Of a DNA stretch of 62,388 nucleotides, positions 23,908 through 32,355 are shown one piece after another. The DNA comes from a virus: IMG/VR virus record IMGVR_UViG_3300027985_000703, positions 1-62,388 of that record, one strand, 5' to 3'. Below the pieces are notes generated by a model that was not told the origin of the DNA, did no database searches, and saw only the letters and a list, made by a program, of their open reading frames with translations. The number at the start of each line of letters is the position of its first letter. Position 1 is the first letter of the stretch. A program made the translations under genes and the position numbers.

Positions 23908-24510
23908 ATGATGACCCTGAAAGAGGCGTTCGAAGACTGGAAAGAAAACATCCGCCCGAGCGTCATTGAACAATACAGCGAAGACGACGAACCGGCCCTG
24001 GCCGAGTCGTGGAGCGACTACACCGACGCCCTGTGCACGGACGGCGAAATCGGCCGGCTGCAGTACCACTATTGCCCGGCCGAAGACGACCCAATGCCGG
24101 ATGACGACCGGGAGTTCATCCTGGACGCCATGGATGTAAGCATGACCTACCGCCGCGTCCCGTATCGCCACGATGGGGTACATAGCCAATGGGACAATAC
24201 AGCAAGCCACTGGGAAATCACTCTGATACGCGGCGAGCGCCGGTTCATTATCGAAGACTCCATGGGCTCGGCACACACCCCGCCGCCCTGCCGCGAGGAC
24301 GTGCTGAACTGCCTGCTGCTTGACGCCCGCGCCGGCGAGCTGGACTTTGACGACTTCGTGTCCGACGTGGGCTACGAAACCGGGGAACCCGAGGACCGGC
24401 GCAGGGCCCTGCGGATGCACCAAGCCTGTAAAGACCAGCGCCGCAACATGCGCTCCCTGTTCACGCCGCAGGAACTTGAGGACCTGGGCCAACTGTTCGA
24501 GGACTACTGA
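23908..24510 (+). CDS. Acidic hypothetical protein
   Basis: This 200-residue protein is strongly acidic (YSEDDEPALAESWSDYTDAL, DDPMPDDDREF) with a Cys/His scatter. The middle 'HWEITLIRGERRFIIEDSMGS' suggests a beta sheet, followed by helices. High negative charge is found in DNA mimics that block host defence enzymes, but no specific resemblance to a known anti-restriction protein is clear. GGGAG upstream; an ATG three bases later is an alternative start. Confidence 0.6.
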   Translation: MMTLKEAFEDWKENIRPSVIEQYSEDDEPALAESWSDYTDALCTDGEIGRLQYHYCPAEDDPMPDDDREFILDAMDVSMTYRRVPYRHDGVHSQWDNTASHWEITLIRGERRFIIEDSMGSAHTPPPCREDVLNCLLLDARAGELDFDDFVSDVGYETGEPEDRRRALRMHQACKDQRRNMRSLFTPQELEDLGQLFEDY

Positions 24511-24511
24511 C

Positions 24512-24826
24512 ATGAGCGACTTCAAAACCGGGTCCGTCATCAGCGGCACCCACCGGCTGCAGGACATCCTGCCGAAGCTGCTGGACGAGCTGCGCGAACG
24601 CAACCCGACCGCCTACGCGCAGCTGTGCCTTACGCCCTTCGGCCCCATCCCGTCGCACGCGATGGAGGATGAGAACGCCGACTGGTGGGAGGGGGACGAC
24701 CCCATCTATCTGTACGACGAACTGATAACCGAGCTGGATTACACCGCCCCCGAGGGGTACTACTTCGGCACCCATCCCGGCGACGGTTCCGATTATGGTT
24801 TTTGGAACATGGAGGATGAATCATGA
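24512..24826 (+). CDS. Acidic hypothetical protein (YFGTHPGDGSDYGFW)
   Basis: A 104-residue acidic protein ending with the motif 'YYFGTHPGDGSDYGFW', a tail I associate with small plasmid and phage proteins of unknown function. Overlaps the next gene by four bases. Confidence 0.6.
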   Translation: MSDFKTGSVISGTHRLQDILPKLLDELRERNPTAYAQLCLTPFGPIPSHAMEDENADWWEGDDPIYLYDELITELDYTAPEGYYFGTHPGDGSDYGFWNMEDES

Positions 24827-25209
24827 GCGCAACAACCCGTCTGGACCCGAACAACCTGCCGACAGAAATCGTCACGGCCGCGGCAACCCTGCGGCGTTTC
24901 TTCCGAGAGCACAACATCACGCACTGGCAACTGGACGCGGTGTGCAGTACCGCCTCTCTGGACGAGATAAAAGACCGGATGGTGGCCTACCGAACCCAAT
25001 TGATAGGCGCTCAGGAGCGCGTGGCAGCCGAGCTGCAAAAGGCCCACGACGCCTGTAACCACGCCGCACTGAACGGCAGTATCTCCGCCCAGGTAGGTAC
25101 GCAGATGCGCCAACACACCCTTGAACGCGCCTACAGCCTGGTGCTGGGGCTGCCGGAGACCGCGGAACAGTTCGTGGACGAGCTGCGCCGCCTCGGATTG
25201 AGAAACTAG
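24823..25209 (+). CDS. Helical hypothetical protein
   Basis: A 128-residue, almost wholly helical protein beginning MSATTRLDPNN. The first codons and ribosome context are partly repeated just after its stop, at 25221. No family recognised. Confidence 0.6.
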   Translation: MSATTRLDPNNLPTEIVTAAATLRRFFREHNITHWQLDAVCSTASLDEIKDRMVAYRTQLIGAQERVAAELQKAHDACNHAALNGSISAQVGTQMRQHTLERAYSLVLGLPETAEQFVDELRRLGLRN

Positions 25210-25220
25210 GAGACACGACC

Positions 25221-25300
25221 ATGAGCGCAACAATCCGTCTGGACCTACCCGAGCCGCATCGAAGCCGCCCTGGAGCTGCACGAGGTGGACAATGACTAGC
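25221..25300 (+). pseudogene. Degenerate copy of the 24823 gene start
   Basis: ATGAGCGCAACAATCCGTCTGG nearly repeats the start of the 24823 gene and has its own AGGAGA. The frame closes after 24 codons. A +1 shift within it gives a sensible-looking ending (YPSRIEAALELHEVDND) that runs to a TAG at 25298, so this looks like the remnant of a shortened or frameshifted duplicate. Confidence 0.45.
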
Positions 25301-26014
25301 CCTGATGCCACTGAGGTAATCGAACTATGGGTGTTTGACCACCACCCCAACCCAAAGGCCGTGCTAGACACCCAGCGCGATTGGGACGTGTGCGAGGGGG
25401 ACTGGCACGCCCATATCTACCAGATGCTGTCCGAACAATGGCAGGAAGACCTGGGCATCATCGTACCGCCCAAGCACATGCGGTTCAGTGGCTTCAGCTA
25501 CCAAGGTGACGGCGCGAGCTTCACCCGAGCGGAGATTGACTGGGCCACGCTGCTGGACAAGAAAGATGCCGAATGGGACATCAAGCGCCGGTTCCCGCTG
25601 CTAAGCAAGTTCTACAATCACCTGCCGCAGCCCTGCTTCACCGTCATCAACCACCACTACGTCCACGCCCGCACGGTGAGTATCGAAATCGAATGGAACT
25701 ACCACGACCTGGACGAACTGGGCGTCGAGTGCCTGCACCTGCAGTACCCGAACCTACCCGCCTGGTGGGAGATCCAGCGCATGGGGGACGACGCCAAACA
25801 ATGGTATCAAGACGCCAGTGAACGCTTTACCAACCGCGCCCAGCATGAGCTGAATGGCCTGGGCGAGCTGGTGATCGACCTACTGCATGAGCTGATGGAC
25901 GAGCTCTACTCAACACTGGGCGACGAGTTCGAGTATCTGACCGGAGACACCAACCTGGAAGAAGCGTTTTCCAACTCGGATTACCTGTTCGACATAGATG
26001 GCATGTTGCACTAG
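25292..26014 (+). CDS. 'FSGFSYQGDGASF' domain protein
   Basis: This acidic protein of 240 residues has, near residue 65, 'MRFSGFSYQGDGASFTR'. The S-G-F-x2-Q-G-D-G-[AS]-x-F motif recurs in phage and plasmid proteins, some annotated as parts of toxin-antitoxin or stability systems; its role is not established. The C-terminal third is helical (LGELVIDLLHELMDELYSTLGDEFEYLT). Its start overlaps the remnant at 25221, and a palindrome follows its stop. Confidence 0.6.
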   Translation: MTSPDATEVIELWVFDHHPNPKAVLDTQRDWDVCEGDWHAHIYQMLSEQWQEDLGIIVPPKHMRFSGFSYQGDGASFTRAEIDWATLLDKKDAEWDIKRRFPLLSKFYNHLPQPCFTVINHHYVHARTVSIEIEWNYHDLDELGVECLHLQYPNLPAWWEIQRMGDDAKQWYQDASERFTNRAQHELNGLGELVIDLLHELMDELYSTLGDEFEYLTGDTNLEEAFSNSDYLFDIDGMLH

Positions 26015-26023
26015 CCAGCCGTG

Positions 26024-26041
26024 CAGTAACACTGCTAGTAT
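26024..26041 (+). promoter_or_regulatory. CAGT-N3-ACTG site and -10 box before replication operon
   Basis: CAGTAACACTG at 26024-26034 is followed by TAGTAT at 26036-26041, a good -10 hexamer starting 7 bp from the site centre. No -35 box of consensus form is seen. The same spacing to TATCAT occurs at the capsid promoter on the minus strand. Confidence 0.7.
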
Positions 26042-26064
26042 CAAAGGCCACCTCAACTACAAGC

Positions 26065-26283
26065 ATGAAATCCATGGACATTGCCGACTACGCCGACGAG
26101 CACATGGCGCAAGTACAGGCGGCCCGTATTGCTGAAATCCGGTCAAAGACTGGGCCAAAGCCTACGGGTCGCTGTTTTTACTGCGGGGCGCCGTTAGAAC
26201 CCGAACAATTATTCTGTGATGCCGACTGCCGCGACGACTACGAGTTCGAGCAGGCAGCCAAAGAGCGCAAGGGGAGGGTGTAG
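26065..26283 (+). CDS. Small zinc-ribbon protein
   Basis: This 72-residue protein has 'CFYCGAPLEPEQLFCDADC' (C-x2-C-x10-C-x3-C, residues about 37-55), a zinc ribbon typical of small phage proteins, flanked by helices with charged ends. It is the first gene of the replication operon, just before the primase-helicase. It may help primase or contact RNA polymerase; the role is not known. Confidence 0.7.
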   Translation: MKSMDIADYADEHMAQVQAARIAEIRSKTGPKPTGRCFYCGAPLEPEQLFCDADCRDDYEFEQAAKERKGRV

Positions 26284-26285
26284 CA

Positions 26286-28820
26286 ATGCAACTGCAGTTC
26301 CTGACCGCCGCGGTCGGCCCGATGCGCAAAGCCTTCGGAGTAGAAGGCGGCATCGACAAAGCATACCCGAAGGCATCCAAGGTCACTACCCACGACGAAG
26401 ACGTTTCCCTGGACGCTGCCGGACTGGCCGCCTACCGGGAACTGCTCGCTGAGTACGCCGCCAAGGGCGCATCGCTCTACAAGGGTATAACCTCCAAGCC
26501 GCTGCTGAACCAGTCCCGCAAGGGCCTGACCGACAGCCAGCGCAAGACCAACCTGCTGATCCTCGACATCGACGGGCTGCGCCTGCCGAACGTCGCCGTG
26601 CCACCATCAGTAACCGACAAGCACGTCCGCACCTGTGCCGAGGCCATCGTCTCCTTGTTACCGGCCCCGCTGAATGCCGCCTCCTATGTGGCCGTGGCCT
26701 CCAGCTCGTTCGGCCGCAAGGACGACCAGTTGAACATGCACCTGCATTTCTTCCTGGCCCGCGAAGTGGTGCCGGCGGCGCTCAAGACCTGGATCCGCGG
26801 CCTGAACGTCGGTATCGAGGCGGTGGAGAAGCAACTGTCGTTGACCCCCTCCATGCAGTCGGTCAAATCCACCATCGACCCCTGCCTGGCCGAGAACTCG
26901 CGGATCGTCTACATCGCCCCGCCCGAATTCGGCCCGGACGCGGACAACCCGTTCGCTGACGACCGGCACCGGATCGTGCTGGTGGACAAGGGCGAGCCGG
27001 TGGTGGACCTGCACCCGCTGCTGGCCGAGACCAACGCCACCTCCATCGCGGCGAAGATCGAGCGCAAGCGCAAGGACTTGCTGCGCGTGCTGGGGATCAG
27101 CCCCAAAGAACACCGCACCACCCGGTTGAAGACCGAGGCGGGGGAAATCGAGGTCATCACCAACCCGCACCACATCCAGATGAATTTCGTTCACGCGGAC
27201 CATCAATACGCCCGCTACAACGTGAACAACGGGGACAGCAACGCCTACTGGGTGGAGCTGAAAAACCCACTGGTGGTGCATTGCTTCAAGCCGGACGAGA
27301 AGCCGTTCCTGTTCGAGCAGGCGAACAAGGACATGTACGACTGGCACGTCCGTGAATTCGGTGGCCCAGTCACCAAAATGACCGACGACGCCGGCCGGAC
27401 CCGCAACATCACGCCGCTGCTGTTCCAGGATTTCGACACCAACAACCTGTACCGGGTCGAGTACGACCAGGACGAGGACGAGCTGGTGCGCCTGGCGGTC
27501 ACCAACAAGGACAACGCGGAACACTGGCTGCGCGAGTACGGTATGCCAATGCCGGACACCATCCCGACCTACTATCGGGAGATGCAGCCGAAGATGGACC
27601 GCTGTTTCGACGCCGAACGCCGGCTGGTGAACATGTTCAGCCCCACCCGGTTCATGCGCCACAAGCAGGGCGAGGAACTACGGGCCGACCTGAAAACCTG
27701 TCACGCGCTGCACGGCCAGTGCCCGACCATCTACACCGTGGTCTCGCACATGCTGAACTACGACGACGAGTCGATAGCCCGCTTCCTGAACTGGTTGGCC
27801 TTCATCTACCAGTACCGGGAAAAGGCCAAGACCGCGTGGTTACTGCACGGCACCCAGGGCACCGGTAAGGGCCTTTTCTTTCACCGGGTACTCAAGCCAC
27901 TGTTCGGCCAGCACGCGATGGTGAAAACCCTCGAGCGCATCGCGGACGACCAGTTCAACGCCTGGGAAGAAAGCGCGCTGCTGGTGCTGGTGGACGAGTT
28001 CAACGTCGGCAACGCCTCATCCGGGGTCTCCAAGACCGCGTCCCGGCTCAAGAACATGATCACCGAGCCGTCGACCACCATCCGTAAAATGCGGACCGAC
28101 CAGATAGAGGCACCCAGCTACTCGTCGTTCCTGTTCGCCACCAACGACATCGGGGCGTTGAACATCACCCCTGACGACCGCCGCTGGAACATCGCCCCGC
28201 GCCAGGAAGGCAAGCTGGTGGAGGTGCTGCCGCAGTTGCACACCGACCCGGCCGAGGTAGACCGGATCATCGACGCCGAACTGGCCGACTTCTCCGCGTT
28301 CCTGCGCAGTTTCCGCGTGGCCCGCGACAAGGTACAGGCACCGATGGCCGGGGAAGCCAAACGTGAAGCGATCGAAGCAGCCATGGACAGCACCACCCGG
28401 TTCTTCCGCGCCGTCATGGCCGGGGAGCTGGCCGAGTTCCTGCCCGAGCTGCTGGCCCGCCCGAACGAGTTGCTGCAGCGCGAGCAGCTGTTGATCCAAG
28501 GCGTGAAATCCATCCTGCGCCGCTGGGTCTCCTGCTGCAACAAGGGCACCGCCCATGTGCCGCTGACCGACCTGCGGGTTATCTACTCCTACCGCGCCGG
28601 CAAGGACATCAACCAGAACGCATTCAGCCGCATGTTGACCTCCCACGCCGTGAAGTCGGAGCAGACCCGCCGCGACTACCTGGACAAGAGCGCCAGCAAC
28701 GTGCGCGGGGTGTCGGTGAACTGGGTACTGCCGGAAGCCGAGCTGCTGGCCCTACAGGCCCAGCTAGGCCAGGTGCCAGGCGTAGCGCCAATAGACCCGA
28801 GCATGGACGCAGCCAGTTAG
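26286..28820 (+). CDS. Primase-helicase (AEP-like N-terminus, SF3-type helicase)
   Basis: This protein of 844 residues begins with a part (1-250) with 'LLILDIDG' and 'LNMHLHFFLAREV', which fits an archaeo-eukaryotic-type primase-like core, though I cannot place every catalytic residue. The C-terminal helicase has Walker A 'HGTQGTGKG' (about 520-528), Walker B 'LLVLVDEFN' (about 565-573) and a sensor 'LFATND' (about 615), as in SF3/DUF5906 phage replication proteins. It unwinds DNA and probably primes for the polymerase at 21740. GGAGGG precedes the ATG. Confidence 0.87.
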   Translation: MQLQFLTAAVGPMRKAFGVEGGIDKAYPKASKVTTHDEDVSLDAAGLAAYRELLAEYAAKGASLYKGITSKPLLNQSRKGLTDSQRKTNLLILDIDGLRLPNVAVPPSVTDKHVRTCAEAIVSLLPAPLNAASYVAVASSSFGRKDDQLNMHLHFFLAREVVPAALKTWIRGLNVGIEAVEKQLSLTPSMQSVKSTIDPCLAENSRIVYIAPPEFGPDADNPFADDRHRIVLVDKGEPVVDLHPLLAETNATSIAAKIERKRKDLLRVLGISPKEHRTTRLKTEAGEIEVITNPHHIQMNFVHADHQYARYNVNNGDSNAYWVELKNPLVVHCFKPDEKPFLFEQANKDMYDWHVREFGGPVTKMTDDAGRTRNITPLLFQDFDTNNLYRVEYDQDEDELVRLAVTNKDNAEHWLREYGMPMPDTIPTYYREMQPKMDRCFDAERRLVNMFSPTRFMRHKQGEELRADLKTCHALHGQCPTIYTVVSHMLNYDDESIARFLNWLAFIYQYREKAKTAWLLHGTQGTGKGLFFHRVLKPLFGQHAMVKTLERIADDQFNAWEESALLVLVDEFNVGNASSGVSKTASRLKNMITEPSTTIRKMRTDQIEAPSYSSFLFATNDIGALNITPDDRRWNIAPRQEGKLVEVLPQLHTDPAEVDRIIDAELADFSAFLRSFRVARDKVQAPMAGEAKREAIEAAMDSTTRFFRAVMAGELAEFLPELLARPNELLQREQLLIQGVKSILRRWVSCCNKGTAHVPLTDLRVIYSYRAGKDINQNAFSRMLTSHAVKSEQTRRDYLDKSASNVRGVSVNWVLPEAELLALQAQLGQVPGVAPIDPSMDAAS

Positions 28821-28859
28821 GCTGCGCTCCTTTTACAGTAATGGTGAACGAGGACCACT

Positions 28860-29723
28860 ATGAATTTCGCAGACGCACTGAAAAAACGGGCCGAGGAAAA
28901 GGGCCATGTGGCCATCGAAGCTACCAAGCCGGTAGTGGAGAAGGCCGAGGATAAAGGCGCATTCGCCGCCGCCCTGGCCAAGCGTAACGAGGCCAAGGAC
29001 CCCAACGCCATCGACGTGGAGTTCGGCACGGGCACCATCCCGGTGTGGTCGTTCTCGACCCTCAAGGACTATGAGGCCTGTCCGTTCCGCGTGTACTTAT
29101 CCAAGGTCGAGAAGCTGAAACAGAAGCAGTCCGACGCAGCGACCCGGGGCGAGCGAATGCACCAGGAAGCCGAGGACTATGTGCGCGAGGGCGGGGAAGT
29201 CCCGACCAGCCTGCGCAAGTTCGACCTGCGATTCCAGGAGCTGGCCGACCTGTTCAGACAGGGCAAGGTGGTCATGGAGGAAAACTGGGGCATCCGCAAG
29301 GACTGGTCGCCCTGCGGCTGGAAGGAAGACGGCCTGTGGGGCCGGGCCAAGCTGGACGTGTTCGTGCAGGAAAGCGAGACCTCGGCGCGGATCATCGACC
29401 ACAAGTCCGGCCGCAAGTTCGGCAATGAGCTGAAACACAGCGACCAGGGCCTGAGCTATGCGCTGCACGCGTACCACCGTTTTCCGGCCATCGAGGTGTT
29501 CAAGACCGAGTTTTGGTATCTCGACCACGGGCAGGTGATGGAGCGCACCTTCACGCGCCGCCAGCTGGGGATCCTGCTGCCGCGCTACCACCACCGGGCC
29601 ATGGACTTCACCGTGGCAACGCAGTTCCCGGCCAAGCCGAACTGTGTCAACTGCCGCTGGTGTGCCTACGGCAAGAGCAAGTACGGCACCGGCGACTGCA
29701 TCTATGCGGAGGAAGCGGTATGA
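28860..29723 (+). CDS. Cas4/RecB-like PD-(D/E)XK nuclease with Fe-S cysteines
   Basis: This 287-residue protein has 'WSFSTLKDYEACPFRVYL' (about 60-80), 'RGERMHQEAE' (catalytic His region, about 96), 'AKLDVF' (Asp, about 162) and 'IIDHKSG' (D-x-K, about 178), the RecB-family nuclease core. The C-terminal C-x2-C-x2-C cluster ending in GTGDC, together with the Cys in 'EACPF', suggests a 4Fe-4S site as in Cas4 and AddB. It would trim DNA ends for recombination-based replication, together with the helicase gene that overlaps its stop. Confidence 0.85.
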   Translation: MNFADALKKRAEEKGHVAIEATKPVVEKAEDKGAFAAALAKRNEAKDPNAIDVEFGTGTIPVWSFSTLKDYEACPFRVYLSKVEKLKQKQSDAATRGERMHQEAEDYVREGGEVPTSLRKFDLRFQELADLFRQGKVVMEENWGIRKDWSPCGWKEDGLWGRAKLDVFVQESETSARIIDHKSGRKFGNELKHSDQGLSYALHAYHRFPAIEVFKTEFWYLDHGQVMERTFTRRQLGILLPRYHHRAMDFTVATQFPAKPNCVNCRWCAYGKSKYGTGDCIYAEEAV

Positions 29724-31078
29724 GCCCGACCTTCACCCCTATGGCCCACCAGAAGCAATTTGCGGAGCTGTGGGGCCGCAACCAGCGAATGCTGAACACG
29801 TCGGGCTGCGGGACCGGTAAAACCGGGGCCTGCATCCTGGCGGTGGAACAAAACTGGGCGGGGGCCCGGGTACTGGTCCTGGGACCGCTGTCCATCCTGC
29901 AGCCGGCCTGGGGCGGCGACCTGGCCAAGTTCGCGCCCGAAGCAACGGTGGCCATCGCCTACGCCAAGAACCGCCGCGAGGTGTTCGAGAAAAGTAACGC
30001 CCAGTGGGTGATCTGCAACCACGACGGCATCAAGGACGTGGTGGAAAACGGCTGGCACCGCCATTTTGACGTGCTGATCGTGGATGAGGCGGATGCCTTC
30101 CGCAACAAGGACAGCCAACGCTCCAAGGCCCTGGCCAAGGCGGCGGAGGAAGTGCCCATCATCACGCTAATGACCGGCACGCCAACGCCGAAATCCATCA
30201 CGGACATTTGGCACCTGGCGTTTTGCGTGGACCGCGGGGAGCGGCTGGGGCGGAATTTCTTCGGCTTCCGCAACAACGTCTGCACCCCGATCCCCCTCAA
30301 GGCCAACGCGACCAAGTGGGTGGACAAGCCCCAGGCCCGCGACGTGGTGTCTGCGCTGCTGACCGACATCACCTTCCGGGTGAGCCTGGACGAAGTGACG
30401 GAGCTGCCGCCGCTGATCACCCGCACCGTGCCGGTGGTCCTGCCGCCCAAGCTGATGGCCATGTACCGCCAGATGCAGCGCGAGTCCGCCATGCTACTGG
30501 AGAGCGGGGAGATCCTGACTGCGGTCCATGCCGGTGCCCGGGTGGCGAAGCTGCTGCAGATCCTGTCCGGTGCCGTCTACGACGAGCGCGGGGTAGCGAA
30601 AGACCTGCACAAGGAACGCCACGAACTGGTGCTGGACCTGGCCTGTGAGTCGGACGCCTCCCTGGTAGCGTTCCAGTGGGAGCACCAGCGCCACGGTCTG
30701 GAAGCCGAGGCCAAGAAGCGCAAGCTCGAGTTCGGGATCATCGACGGCTCGGTGCCGGTCAAGCGCCGGGAGCAGATTGTCGCGGACTTCCAAGCCGGCA
30801 ACCTGCAAACGATTTTCGCCCACCCGGCCGCCGCCGGCCACGGCCTGACCCTGACCCGGGGCAACCGGGTGGTGTGGGCAAGCCCGACCAACCGGGCCGA
30901 CCTGTACGAGCAATTTATCCACCGGATCTACCGCAAGGGCCAGGAGCGGAAGTGCGAAATCCTGCACGTCGCCGCCGCCGGCACTGCGGAAGAAGATGTG
31001 TATGCCAACACCGGGCAGAAGCATCACAACATGTTGGACCTGCTGGGTCTGATGCTGAAACTGCAACACGCAGCGTAA
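29720..31078 (+). CDS. SNF2-like DEAD-box helicase
   Basis: This superfamily 2 ATPase has 452 residues: Walker A 'GCGTGKTG' (about 29-36), 'VLIVDEADAFRN' (about 117-128), motif III 'LMTGTPTPKS', and C-terminal 'HPAAAGHGLTLT...FIHRIYRKGQ' (motifs V and VI). The layout matches compact phage SNF2-like proteins. Likely role: branch migration, fork remodelling or protein removal during replication, working with the Fe-S nuclease. The start was set at the ATG overlapping the nuclease stop, with GGAGGAAGC upstream. Confidence 0.88.
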   Translation: MSPTFTPMAHQKQFAELWGRNQRMLNTSGCGTGKTGACILAVEQNWAGARVLVLGPLSILQPAWGGDLAKFAPEATVAIAYAKNRREVFEKSNAQWVICNHDGIKDVVENGWHRHFDVLIVDEADAFRNKDSQRSKALAKAAEEVPIITLMTGTPTPKSITDIWHLAFCVDRGERLGRNFFGFRNNVCTPIPLKANATKWVDKPQARDVVSALLTDITFRVSLDEVTELPPLITRTVPVVLPPKLMAMYRQMQRESAMLLESGEILTAVHAGARVAKLLQILSGAVYDERGVAKDLHKERHELVLDLACESDASLVAFQWEHQRHGLEAEAKKRKLEFGIIDGSVPVKRREQIVADFQAGNLQTIFAHPAAAGHGLTLTRGNRVVWASPTNRADLYEQFIHRIYRKGQERKCEILHVAAAGTAEEDVYANTGQKHHNMLDLLGLMLKLQHAA

Positions 31079-31108
31079 CCATTAACCGTGAACAAAAGGA
31101 AAATGACA

Positions 31109-31513
31109 ATGAACCAATTCTCCCATGACGTAGAAATGCTGTCCGTCGCCCACTTCGACCGCCTGCACGCCATCACCTGGGCCGCCCGCTGTGCCGCGCA
31201 AGGCCTGAAAGACATCCAGGGCAAGATGGATGATGCCAACGAAGCCCTGGCCGCGGCCCGTAGCTGCATCCAGAAGGCCAACGACGAGTGCAACTTCGAC
31301 AACCTGGCGTCCTACACCAAGGCCGCCCAGAAGTCGCAAAAGCAGCTGGAAGCCCTGCGCGCCAAGTTCCAGGAGGCCGAGGAAGTCCTGCGCACCAACA
31401 TGAACTACCTGGACAACTGGGAATCCGTGTGCCAAGCCCGGCCGGAGCCCGAAGCGGAACCCGAAGAACCGCAGTACCAGGGCGAGAACGACCAGCAGGA
31501 GAACGCAGCATGA
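31109..31513 (+). CDS. Helical hypothetical protein
   Basis: This 134-residue protein has a coiled coil at about 35-100 and an acidic, P/E/Q-rich end (PEPEAEPEEPQ). The ATG at 31109 has better spacing from AAAGGA than one six bases earlier. It lies in the replication operon, so a replication-accessory role is plausible. No family recognised. Confidence 0.6.
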   Translation: MNQFSHDVEMLSVAHFDRLHAITWAARCAAQGLKDIQGKMDDANEALAAARSCIQKANDECNFDNLASYTKAAQKSQKQLEALRAKFQEAEEVLRTNMNYLDNWESVCQARPEPEAEPEEPQYQGENDQQENAA

Positions 31514-31878
31514 AGGAAGTCATCACCCGCATTTTCGCCCTGAAAGCCGATCTGGATGCCGCCAACGCAGCCGTGAAGGAGATCAAGGAGCGGTATGACG
31601 CTGCAGTAAACGAAGCCATTGCCGAGCTGCTGGAGGCCGGGGTCGACCGCATGGCCATTGCCGGCATGGGTTCCGTGACCCTGAAAGAGGAAGTCGTGGC
31701 CAACGTGGACGACTGGGACGCGTTCTACGCCTACATCAAGGAGAACGATGCGTTCTTCCTGATGCAGCGCCGACCGGCAACCAACGCGTGCCGCGAAGCC
31801 TGGCAGATGGGCGAGTCCATCCCCGGGGTGGTGCCGTTCACCCAGAACAAGCTGTCGGTCACGAAATCGCGCGGATAG
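31510..31878 (+). CDS. Gam-like helical hypothetical protein
   Basis: This 122-residue protein has an N-terminal helix pair (FALKADLDAANAAVKEIKERYDAA) and a C-terminal mixed region (WDAFYAYIKENDAFFLMQRRP). The heptad start followed by a W/Y/F-rich domain recalls small end-binding proteins, but I cannot assign Gam. Coupled by ATGA to the preceding gene and last in the replication operon's first half. Confidence 0.55.
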   Translation: MKEVITRIFALKADLDAANAAVKEIKERYDAAVNEAIAELLEAGVDRMAIAGMGSVTLKEEVVANVDDWDAFYAYIKENDAFFLMQRRPATNACREAWQMGESIPGVVPFTQNKLSVTKSRG

Positions 31879-31917
31879 CAGGGAACCTGTTGCAGTCAGA
31901 TCCAGTAGTGCTATCAT
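31879..31917 (+). promoter_or_regulatory. Candidate promoter with degenerate palindromes
   Basis: TTGCAG (31890-31895), 16-bp spacer, TATCAT (31912-31917). Two imperfect palindromes, CAGGGAACCTG (31879-31889) and CAGTAGTGCTA (31903-31913), are centred exactly 24 bp apart, as at other operons. Transcription would run only about 50 bases before the terminator at 31949. Confidence 0.5.
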
Positions 31918-31948
31918 GACTGTACCCCGTGAAGTGTGCATCACGAAA

Positions 31949-31976
31949 GGCCCCGAGTTGTTACCGGGGCCTTTGT
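31949..31976 (+). terminator. Terminator after replication genes
   Basis: AAAGGCCCCG and CGGGGCCTTT form a 10-bp stem around AGTTGTTAC, followed by GTCTC. Strong stem, weak U-run beyond the paired TTT. Confidence 0.75.
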
Positions 31977-32355
31977 CTCAGCGACATAATGGACACTGCC
32001 CTGGCCGTTGCCTTCCCTGAATCGGATGGCTACATGTAGGTCTGCGGTGTGGTTAGGGCAGTGTCCATTGTGCCGACCGGACGCGGCGCAATAAAGTCCC
32101 CGGATGCGTGCAGCGGGGGAGTCGAGCTTGCCGACGATAACTGCAAGCACAAAACTGGGATGGCACCACGAAGCACTGATAGGACTGGGCTGAAAGATTG
32201 TCCAGAAATCCGGCAGACCGCAGTGCCATCCACAGTTGTGTCGAACAGGCGGTCGAAAGACCCAAGGCGAGCCGTGACCCGCGATGCCTGCAATGCGACA
32301 GGAGTCACCGGCACAACCACCAACCATTAACGATTGAACCATTAAGGAACCAACC
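31977..32355. other. Unexplained gap with 15-bp perfect inverted repeat
   Basis: About 380 bases hold no credible gene. AATGGACACTGCCCT (31988-32002) and AGGGCAGTGTCCATT (32055-32069) are exact inverted copies separated by 52 bases. The remainder is GC-rich and could fold, but I recognise no named RNA. Short ATTAA-containing repeats lie just before the next gene. Confidence 0.55.

Noticed and set aside
32049-32330. 93-codon frame in the gap before the SSB-like gene
   Set aside because: No ribosome site, and the composition (R, T, S, N, scattered C) is not protein-like; the perfect inverted repeat overlaps its start.
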